Source: Fidelibacterota bacterium
Lineage (GTDB): Bacteria; Fidelibacterota; UBA2242; B5-G15
Assembly: GCA_003645825.1 (NCBI GenBank)
Contig: QNCQ01000096.1
Location: 1 to 6,724, forward strand
Direction: 5' to 3'
Length of the DNA stretch: 6,724 nucleotides
In this document: positions 1-4,361 of the stretch, piece after piece
How the letters are laid out: each line of letters opens with the position of its first letter
How positions within the stretch are numbered: the stretch's first letter is position 1
Notes under the pieces: generated by a model
The model's database searches: none
Told to the model about the DNA's origin: nothing
Seen by the model: the letters and a program-made list of their open reading frames with translations, nothing else
Position numbers and translations under genes: made by a program

Positions 1-1127
1 CTTCTGAGTTGCCCGATAAACTTGCACTCACATTTTACAGACCAATAGGAATAGCGGGAATAATTACACCCTGGAATTTTCCTATGGCAATTCCAGCATG
101 GAAGCTTTTTCCTGCTTTGCTTTCGGGTAATACAGTGGTTTTTAAACCGGCTACAGATACCCCAGCTTGCGCTGTGGAATTTGTGAAAATTTTTGAGGAA
201 TGCGGATTGCCACCGGGGGTTTTGAATCTTGTAACAGGAACCGGTAGGGAAGTTGGCGAAGCTATTTTGAACAGTCCTGACATTGGTGTTGTATCTTTTA
301 CGGGTTCTGTAGAGGTTGGGAGAAGAATAGCTGAAGTAGCAGGGAAGACTCTAAAGAGGGTTTCTCTTGAACTTGGAGGGAAAAACCCTCAGATAGTTAT
401 GCCATCAGCTGATATGGACCTTGCTATTGATGGGGTATTGTGGGGGGCTTTTGGTACCCAGGGACAGAGATGCACGGCTACGAGCAGGTTGATCCTGCAC
501 GAGAAAATTCATGATGAGTTTGTTGAAAAGTTGATAGAGCGGGTTAAAGAGTTAAAAATAGGGGATCCCACGAGAGAAGAGACCAACATGGGGCCTATCA
601 TAAATGAGGGACAATTACGTACGATTGAGTCTTATGTTGAGATTGGTAAAAAAGAGGGTGCAGAACTGGTTTATGGCGGAAATAGATTGGTAGATGCTGA
701 GTATGCAAAAGGCTGGTTTTTTGAGCCAACAATTTTTGTTGGCGTAAAACCGGGCATGAGAATAGAGCAAGAGGAGATCTTTGGCCCGGTTCTTTCTGTG
801 ATCAGAGTGAAATCTCTGGATGAGGCGTTTGAAGTTGCAAATGGTGTTCAGTATGGACTCTCGTCTGCAATCTATACGAGGGATTTAAGAGAAGCAATGA
901 GGGCAGTTGAAGAGCTTGAGGCGGGTATTACTTACGTAAATGCTCCGACCATCGGAGCTGAATGCCACATGCCTTTTGGTGGAGTAAAAAATACCGGAAA
1001 CGGACATCGGGAGGGTGGATGGACAGTTTATGAGATATTTAATGAGATAAAAACTGTTTACATCGATTACTCTGGGACTCTACAGAGGGCTCAGATAGAT
1101 ACGGATAAGGTTGTTGAGATAGGTTGA
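1..1127 (+). CDS. NAD(P)-dependent aldehyde dehydrogenase, 5'-truncated by the window edge
   Basis: This is a cytosolic enzyme of the ALDH superfamily, oxidising an aldehyde to its carboxylate with NAD(P)+. The frame is open from base 3, so the TTG at position 9 is probably internal; about 375 residues are visible against a usual 480-490, so roughly 110 N-terminal residues lie off the window. Seen in order: PWNFP with the oxyanion Asn (codon 75-77), the cofactor-binding FKPA, FTGSVEVG of the Rossmann region, ELGGK with the general-base Glu (369-371), GQRCT with the catalytic Cys (471-473), EEIFGPV with its conserved Glu (774-776), and MPFGGVKNTGNG near the C-terminus. All catalytic residues are present. 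The NAPTIGAE/PFGG/GHREGG ending resembles enzymes annotated as aminoadipate- or alpha-ketoglutarate-semialdehyde dehydrogenases, but substrate cannot be fixed from sequence. It ends 33 nt before the DUF362 gene, in the same direction, and may share its transcript. Confidence 0.95.
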   Translation, partial: SELPDKLALTFYRPIGIAGIITPWNFPMAIPAWKLFPALLSGNTVVFKPATDTPACAVEFVKIFEECGLPPGVLNLVTGTGREVGEAILNSPDIGVVSFTGSVEVGRRIAEVAGKTLKRVSLELGGKNPQIVMPSADMDLAIDGVLWGAFGTQGQRCTATSRLILHEKIHDEFVEKLIERVKELKIGDPTREETNMGPIINEGQLRTIESYVEIGKKEGAELVYGGNRLVDAEYAKGWFFEPTIFVGVKPGMRIEQEEIFGPVLSVIRVKSLDEAFEVANGVQYGLSSAIYTRDLREAMRAVEELEAGITYVNAPTIGAECHMPFGGVKNTGNGHREGGWTVYEIFNEIKTVYIDYSGTLQRAQIDTDKVVEIG

Positions 1128-1143
1128 GGCAGTTTTGCTAAAG

Positions 1144-1150
1144 GGAGGTG
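1144..1150 (+). promoter_or_regulatory. Shine-Dalgarno site GGAGGTG of the DUF362 gene
   Basis: GGAGGTG is a full seven-base complement of the usual 16S rRNA 3' end. Two starts compete: TTG at 1152, with only 3 nt after GGAGG, and GTG at 1161, with 12 nt after GGAGG (10 after the full motif). Neither is ideal. The GTG gives a protein beginning MKSRVVVLRCEDYD, which fits how DUF362 proteins usually begin, and GTG is generally a better start than TTG, so GTG is preferred. Confidence 0.7.
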
Positions 1151-1160
1151 TTTGATAAAA

Positions 1161-2312
1161 GTGAAATCCAGAGTTGTAGTTCTGAGATGTGAGGATTATG
1201 ATTATTTACGAGTGAAGCGCACAATTGAAAAAGGTTTAAAACTTTTGGGGGGAGCTGAAAAGTTTGTAGAAAAAGGAGAGAGAATTCTTTTGAAACCCAA
1301 CCTTTTGAAAGCTTCTCCGCCCGAGAAAGGAGTTACGACGCACCCATCGGTTTTCAAGGCTGTGGCGGAGGTTTTGAAGGACAAGGGTGTAAAGTTGGCT
1401 TTTGGTGATTCTCCTGGATTTGTTAAGCCTTACAGAGCAGCTGAAAAGGCGGGTTTAGTGAAAATTGCAAAAGAGCTTGATATAGAATTTGCTGATTTTG
1501 AAAACGGTCAGCCTGTTTATTTTTCCAGAGGTAGACAGAATAAAAATTTCACCATAGCAACTGGGGTTCTGGAATCTGATGGTGTGATCAGTTTGCCAAA
1601 GTTTAAAACACATCAGTTGACAGGGATAACCTGTGCTGTAAAGAATCAATTTGGATGTATTCCGGGGATTTTGAAGCCAGAATTCCATGTTAAATTAATT
1701 ACTCCTGAAGAATTTTCGAAAATGTTGGTTGACCTGACAATGTTGATAAAGCCACGTTTGTATATTGTTGATGCAGTTGAGGCGATGGAAGGTAATGGCC
1801 CTGGTGCAGGGGATATATTTCATATGGGATTGATATTGATTTCAGACGATCCTGTGGCTGTGGATTCTGTGTTATGCCATATAATAAATCTTGAGCCAGA
1901 TAGGGTTTTTACGAATCGTTATGGGCAAGAGTTTGGCCTTGGGGTGGCAGATATAGACAATATTGAAATTTTAGGGGATTCCCTTAATAATTTTTATGCT
2001 CCAGATTTCGATGTGAATAGAGGAGTTCCTTTAGGAAAGGCTCAATTGGTGAAATTTAATTTGTTGCGGAACATGTTGTTGAATAGGCCTGTTATTGATT
2101 ATGACAGTTGCAAGAGGTGTGGAATTTGTATAGAGCAGTGTTCAGTAAGGCCAAAAGCTGTTTTCTGGAAAGATGGAAATCCTTCTATGTATCCTGAGTT
2201 TGACTATCGGGTGTGTATTAGGTGTTTCTGCTGCCAGGAGGCGTGTCCATATGATGCAATTTTTGTCAAAGTTCCTCTCTTAAGGAAGATTATCGATTGG
2301 TTTAATAGTTAG
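1161..2312 (+). CDS. DUF362 domain protein with C-terminal 2x[4Fe-4S] ferredoxin domain
   Basis: The protein is 383 residues from the chosen GTG start (386 if TTG at 1152 is used). Residues about 5-290 carry DUF362 landmarks: LLKPNLL (K45-P46-N47), THP (61-62), FGDSPG (81-86), KFKTH (147-151) followed by VKNQFG, VDAVEAMEGNGPGAGD, and DPVAVDS (230-236). The C-terminal 70 residues are a bacterial-type ferredoxin. Cluster motif one is CxxCxxCxxxC at C317, C320, C323, C327, followed by Ser instead of the usual Pro. Motif two is CxxCxxCxxxCP at C352, C355, C358, C362, with an extra Cys at 357. No signal peptide or membrane segment is seen, so it is presumably cytoplasmic. Two [4Fe-4S] clusters imply electron transfer, but the DUF362 reaction is not known to me. 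It lies between an aldehyde dehydrogenase and a small membrane protein gene, 9 nt from the latter, which suggests an operon. The family call is firm and the function open. Confidence 0.93.
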   Translation: MKSRVVVLRCEDYDYLRVKRTIEKGLKLLGGAEKFVEKGERILLKPNLLKASPPEKGVTTHPSVFKAVAEVLKDKGVKLAFGDSPGFVKPYRAAEKAGLVKIAKELDIEFADFENGQPVYFSRGRQNKNFTIATGVLESDGVISLPKFKTHQLTGITCAVKNQFGCIPGILKPEFHVKLITPEEFSKMLVDLTMLIKPRLYIVDAVEAMEGNGPGAGDIFHMGLILISDDPVAVDSVLCHIINLEPDRVFTNRYGQEFGLGVADIDNIEILGDSLNNFYAPDFDVNRGVPLGKAQLVKFNLLRNMLLNRPVIDYDSCKRCGICIEQCSVRPKAVFWKDGNPSMYPEFDYRVCIRCFCCQEACPYDAIFVKVPLLRKIIDWFNS

Positions 2313-2315
2313 GAG
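2311..2315 (+). promoter_or_regulatory. Shine-Dalgarno site AGGAG deciding the start of the small membrane protein
   Basis: AGGAG overlaps the TAG stop of the DUF362 gene (2310-2312). It sits 6 nt before ATG 2322 but directly abuts the in-frame TTG at 2316, so ATG 2322 is the sensible start. The overlap of stop and SD suggests translational coupling. Confidence 0.75.
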
Positions 2316-2321
2316 TTGGGA

Positions 2322-2690
2322 ATGGTTTTGTTTTACATAGTGACTGGTGGTGGGTTACTGGTGTTTTCCCTGTTATCTTTTCTCAGCCCGGGCCTGGTTA
2401 GGAAGATAATGAGTTTTGTTCTGGATAAGGATCTTTTCTTTCTTGTTGGTGTTTTGGAAATTGCTCTTGGGCTTGGTGTTTTGTATTTCAGGCATCAGAC
2501 GAGGTTCAGATTTTTTATTTATGTAATGGGTTTTCTGTTTTTCTTTGATGGGATTATGTATATGATTTCTCCCAGGAGGGCCCGAGAAACGTATTCCTGG
2601 TTGATTAACATGGATTCAAAAGGACTTAAGGCTTATGCTTTGATAACTTTATTTTTAAGTGCTGGACTGATAGTAGCGGGGGTGTATTGA
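2322..2690 (+). CDS. Small integral membrane protein, tandem duplication of a two-helix YjeT/DUF2065-like unit
   Basis: This is a 122-residue, very hydrophobic protein with four likely membrane helices at about residues 3-21, 38-56, 64-83 and 103-121. The two halves align without gaps at an offset of exactly 61 residues: S22-P23, R27, S31, F32, L34 and D37 of the first half match S83-P84, R88, S92, W93, I95 and D98 of the second. Each half therefore reads helix, SPxxxR loop, helix. That plan resembles the roughly 60-residue YjeT (DUF2065) family of two-helix inner-membrane proteins, but this relation is from memory of the pattern and is tentative. No catalytic or metal-binding residues stand out. 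It begins 9 nt after the DUF362 stop and ends 3 nt before the lipoprotein start, so it is surely translated with them. Function is unknown; a role as membrane partner of the ferredoxin protein or the lipoprotein is inference only. Confidence 0.88.
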   Translation: MVLFYIVTGGGLLVFSLLSFLSPGLVRKIMSFVLDKDLFFLVGVLEIALGLGVLYFRHQTRFRFFIYVMGFLFFFDGIMYMISPRRARETYSWLINMDSKGLKAYALITLFLSAGLIVAGVY

Positions 2691-2693
2691 AAA

Positions 2694-3548
2694 GTGAAGA
2701 GATTTAAAGGGATTTTTGTTTTTCCTCTTATTTTTATTCTCATAGTGGGATGTGCCAGAGAGATAAAAATGGTTCCCACATCGAGTTCAAAGGGATGGTT
2801 CTTACTTAAAAAGACGGATTTAAAGTATGGAGCGCATCACACCAGGCATGCTAAGGTATTCGGGAAATACGTCGATGGCTATAACTATTTTGTGCTTAAG
2901 GGAATCGATGTTGTTCAGTCACGTTTTCCTGATGGAGGAGGATATTTTGTAGGTAAAGACTCAATTCCTACGGAGTCCCCGATAGGTTATGAGTTGAAAT
3001 TGTTTGGCAGGTCTCTTTTGAAACCACCGAGGGCCACAAGCTACTGTAGTGGGGCGAGTTACTCCGCTTTTATTGAGGCATTGAATTTTATACTGGCAGA
3101 TCGGGCAAGTCAGCTGGATTTTGAACATTATGAAGCTGTGAGAATGCAAGAACTTGATGGAGGCCGGCGTGAGGATCTTGTAAAGTTCTGGGGATACTGG
3201 AATGCTGATGGTTTTGGAAGTCACTATGCACTTGTTCAGTACTCGGGAATGGGCGTTGAGGTTAAACCTGAGGAAGCTGTCCCTGGTGATTTTATGAACA
3301 TTTCATGGAAGAGCGGACTCGGACATTCCGTTGTGTTTTTGGGGTGGTATATTAGCGGTGATTCTTTAAAATATGTAGTTTATTGGTCTAGTCAGAGAGT
3401 AACGAATGGGCTTGCTGACCAGATCGTGCCTTTGGAAAAGATTAAATGTGTAAAAATTGTAAGGTTAACAAAACCTGAAAATTTATTTCAGTTTGATGTA
3501 GATAATGAAGTGAACCTCGATATCGAGGGTGATGAAATAAAATTGTAA
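2694..3548 (+). CDS. Lipoprotein with NlpC/P60-like cysteine hydrolase pattern
   Basis: The protein has 284 residues from GTG 2694, which lies 3 nt after the previous stop; a G-rich stretch (2678-2683) within the upstream gene may serve as a weak SD. The N-terminus is a lipoprotein signal: basic MKRFK, a hydrophobic run, then lipobox IVGC with the lipidated Cys at residue 20. The +2 residue is Ala, which favours the outer membrane by the E. coli rule. The mature part shows the order expected of NlpC/P60 or related papain-fold amidases: YCSGASYSAF with candidate nucleophile C118 (compare DCSG in the family), then PGDFMNISW and GHSVVFLGW with candidate His 211 (compare PGDL and HVGIYLG), then YWSSQ at 230-234, which could supply the third polar residue. 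The Cys-His distance of 93 residues is longer than in classic members, and Tyr replaces Asp before the Cys. A role in peptidoglycan cleavage is plausible but unproven; another papain-fold activity or an inactive relative is possible. Confidence 0.85.
   Translation: MKRFKGIFVFPLIFILIVGCAREIKMVPTSSSKGWFLLKKTDLKYGAHHTRHAKVFGKYVDGYNYFVLKGIDVVQSRFPDGGGYFVGKDSIPTESPIGYELKLFGRSLLKPPRATSYCSGASYSAFIEALNFILADRASQLDFEHYEAVRMQELDGGRREDLVKFWGYWNADGFGSHYALVQYSGMGVEVKPEEAVPGDFMNISWKSGLGHSVVFLGWYISGDSLKYVVYWSSQRVTNGLADQIVPLEKIKCVKIVRLTKPENLFQFDVDNEVNLDIEGDEIKL
3515..3528. repeat. Perfect 14-bp palindrome CCTCGATATCGAGG inside the lipoprotein gene end
   Basis: The palindrome lies 20 nt before the lipoprotein stop codon. 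As RNA it would give a 5-bp GC-rich stem with an ATAT loop. The T run that could complete a terminator (3560-3566) is about 30 nt downstream, too far for a standard intrinsic terminator, so a protein-binding site, an RNA-processing hairpin or coincidence remain possible. Confidence 0.4.
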
Positions 3549-3570
3549 AAGGAGGGCAATTTTTTTAAAT
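3543..3570 (+). promoter_or_regulatory. Candidate promoter of the tRNA-Cys/tRNA-Leu unit
   Basis: TTGTAA (3543-3548, four of six to the -35 consensus) and TTAAAT (3565-3570, four of six to the -10 consensus) are separated by 16 nt. Transcription would start near 3577, about a dozen bases before the tRNA-Cys acceptor stem. The match is modest in AT-rich DNA, and read-through from the upstream operon is the alternative. Confidence 0.22.
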
Positions 3571-3588
3571 TTGATGCGGTATTTGAGT

Positions 3589-3661
3589 GGCGACGTACCC
3601 AAGTGGCTAAGGGAGCGGTCTGCAAAACCGCGATTCGCCGGTTCGAATCCGGCCGTCGCCT
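3589..3661 (+). tRNA. tRNA-Cys (anticodon GCA)
   Basis: The full cloverleaf can be folded by eye. Acceptor GGCGACG (3589-3595) pairs with CGTCGCC (3654-3660) in all seven positions. The D stem is CCC/GGG, the anticodon stem GCGGT/ACCGC, and the loop CTGCAAA with anticodon GCA at 3622-3624. The T stem GCCGG/CCGGC (3637-3641/3649-3653) encloses loop TTCGAAT. The discriminator is U73 (3661), as expected for cysteine tRNA. The bases that follow are CAT, so the CCA tail is not encoded and must be added enzymatically. The gene lies 40 nt downstream of the lipoprotein stop and 18 nt upstream of tRNA-Leu, and is probably cotranscribed with the latter. Confidence 0.97.
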
Positions 3662-3679
3662 CATGAGGTCTCTGGATTT

Positions 3680-3765
3680 GCCGAGGTGGCGGAAGTGGTA
3701 GACGCAAGGGACTTAAAATCCCTCGGAGTTTTTACTCCGTGCGAGTTCGAGTCTCGCCCTCGGCA
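3680..3765 (+). tRNA. tRNA-Leu (anticodon UAA)
   Basis: This is a class II tRNA with a complete fold. Acceptor GCCGAGG (3680-3686) pairs with CCTCGGC (3758-3764), and the discriminator is A73. The anticodon stem AGGGA/TCCCT encloses loop CTTAAAA with anticodon TAA (3714-3716). The long variable arm is CGGAGT/ACTCCG (3724-3729/3734-3739) with a TTTT loop. The T stem is GCGAG/CTCGC (3741-3745/3753-3757). The A73 discriminator and long variable arm confirm leucine identity. CTA follows instead of CCA, so the tail is added after transcription. I found no repeat of its 3' end in the window that would mark an integrated element. Confidence 0.97.
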
Positions 3766-3785
3766 CTAAAGAGTAAACAGAAAGC

Positions 3786-3861
3786 AGCATTTTGATGGGA
3801 TGGGGGTCTTTATTTGATGATCTATGGTGTCCTGTTAAAAGAATCTGAAGAATGCTTTTTT
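3786..3861 (+). terminator. Weak terminator candidate for the tRNA transcript
   Basis: AGCATT (3786-3791) can pair with AATGCT (3851-3856), and a run of six T follows (3856-3861). The loop would be about 60 nt, much longer than in a normal intrinsic terminator, so this is only the least bad candidate downstream of tRNA-Leu. Confidence 0.15.
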
Positions 3862-3865
3862 GGAT

Positions 3866-3904
3866 GGATGGTCTATTGTGGGGCTAAGAATAGTTTCTGC
3901 ATCC
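3866..3904 (+). other. Nested hairpin candidate in the intergenic region
   Basis: An outer stem GGATG/CATCC (3866-3870/3900-3904) encloses an inner stem CTATT/AATAG (3873-3877/3889-3893) with an 11-nt G-rich loop. No T run follows, so it is not a terminator. It could be part of an untranslated leader or small RNA, or chance pairing. Confidence 0.2.
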
Positions 3905-3978
3905 GAAAGGTCCACATATATCAGGTTTTAGGGGGTTGAAATCATCATCCGCTTTTTTATAAATATAGGTTGGAGTCT

Positions 3979-3985
3979 GGAGGTG
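3979..3985 (+). promoter_or_regulatory. Shine-Dalgarno-like GGAGGTG ahead of the Cys-rich ORF
   Basis: GGAGGTG is a seven-base match to the anti-SD, 5 nt before TTG 3991. It overlaps a small self-complementary element, GGAG-GTG-CTCC (3979-3989), which could partly mask it in the RNA. It is the main reason to consider the following ORF. Confidence 0.4.
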
Positions 3986-3990
3986 CTCCC

Positions 3991-4179
3991 TTGAGTACGA
4001 TTTGTTTTCAATGCAGTTGCAGGCAGTTTCCTTTTTGCTCCGGAAGGTTGTGCTGTGCCTTTTGGACTTCTTGTGAAGAAAAAGATTTGTTCCATTTTGA
4101 GCTGAATGATGTCTTAGTACTAGAGATATTTTTAGGTAGATATGTCCTTGGAGTTATTCTCTGGACCTTATTAGAGTAA
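3991..4179 (+). CDS. Doubtful small ORF, Cys-rich N-terminus with hydrophobic C-terminus
   Basis: I do not recognise this ORF. Starting at TTG 3991 it encodes 62 residues. Seven Cys fall within residues 5-28 (C5, C8, C10, C16, C21, C22, C28), followed by an acidic stretch and a hydrophobic segment at about residues 38-60 that could cross a membrane. In favour: a strong, well-spaced SD, location in an otherwise empty gap, and the same orientation as its neighbours. Against: a TTG start, short length, no known family, and TGT/TGC codons that could simply reflect T/G-rich non-coding DNA. The Cys spacing (CxxCxC, then CC) is not a standard zinc finger or ferredoxin motif. An upstream in-frame TTG at 3970 has no SD and is less likely. 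It may be a metal-binding or redox micro-membrane protein, a fossil, or noise. Confidence 0.25.
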   Translation: MSTICFQCSCRQFPFCSGRLCCAFWTSCEEKDLFHFELNDVLVLEIFLGRYVLGVILWTLLE

Positions 4180-4248
4180 GATTGGTTGAAAAGTGGAAGC
4201 TATTTTCTGTGATTTTGTAGGAATTGGGGATCCCTTCTGCTGGTGTTT

Positions 4249-4261
4249 TAACCAAAGGTTA
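4249..4261. repeat. Inverted repeat TAACC-AAA-GGTTA, possible operator
   Basis: Perfect 5-bp arms flank three A residues. The repeat overlaps the -35 box of the candidate receptor promoter, a position suited to a repressor or activator. It is short enough to be chance. Confidence 0.25.
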
Positions 4262-4288
4262 GCAATGTTGTCTAATTGGTGATATATT
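4259..4288 (+). promoter_or_regulatory. Candidate promoter of the receptor gene
   Basis: TTAGCA (4259-4264) and TATATT (4283-4288) are 18 nt apart and match the sigma-70 boxes at four and five of six positions. Transcription would start near 4295, giving a leader of about 65 nt. No transcription data can be inferred beyond this match. Confidence 0.28.
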
Positions 4289-4361
4289 GGTTCTGGAGAG
4301 GCCTTCCCTTTTGGTTTGTTTTTATCAAACTGTTGAAATTTCAGAGAGGAGGAGTAGTAAA

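Larger units (their letters stand above)
3766..3978. other. Intergenic stretch after tRNA-Leu, no recognised gene
   Basis: No ORF with a good start and no known RNA family is recognisable here on either strand. The + strand carries several G clusters (GGGATGGGGG at 3797-3806, TGGATGGATGG at 3861-3871, GGGGG near 3930) and two T runs (3856-3861 and 3952-3957) that might belong to weak terminators. A nested hairpin at 3866-3904 is listed separately. Confidence 0.5.
4180..4361. other. Upstream region and leader of the outer-membrane receptor gene
   Basis: This is non-coding on both strands as far as can be seen. It contains an inverted repeat at 4249-4261, a possible promoter at 4259-4288, a hairpin GTTTG/CAAAC (4314-4318/4326-4330, 7-nt T-rich loop) in the presumptive leader, and the receptor SD at 4347-4352. 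No cobalamin-riboswitch box or other known leader element was recognised. Confidence 0.5.

Noticed and set aside
9..11. TTG at base 9 as the true start of the aldehyde dehydrogenase
   Set aside because: The frame is open to the window edge and the visible protein lacks about 110 residues that the family has upstream of PWNFP; no SD can be seen.
2316..2318. TTG 2316 as start of the small membrane protein
   Set aside because: It directly abuts the AGGAG motif, leaving no spacer; ATG 2322 has a proper 6-nt spacing.
3571..3666. Small ORF running through tRNA-Cys (TTG 3571 / ATG 3574, about 30 residues)
   Set aside because: It overlaps the whole tRNA, and the nearest SD is 14-17 nt away, too far.
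3680..3765. tRNA-Leu as an attachment site of an integrated element
   Set aside because: No integrase gene and no direct repeat of the tRNA 3' end are present in the window.
3797..3935. G-quadruplex in the G-rich intergenic stretch
   Set aside because: The G runs are too far apart, with loops of tens of bases, for a conventional quadruplex.
3930..3957. Possible intrinsic terminator (GGGGGTTGA ... TCATCATCC followed by T6)
   Set aside because: The stem needs several mismatches and a two-base loop, so it would not fold into a stable hairpin.
4180..4361. Cobalamin or other known riboswitch ahead of the receptor
   Set aside because: No conserved box was found, and the leader from the candidate promoter would be only about 65 nt.
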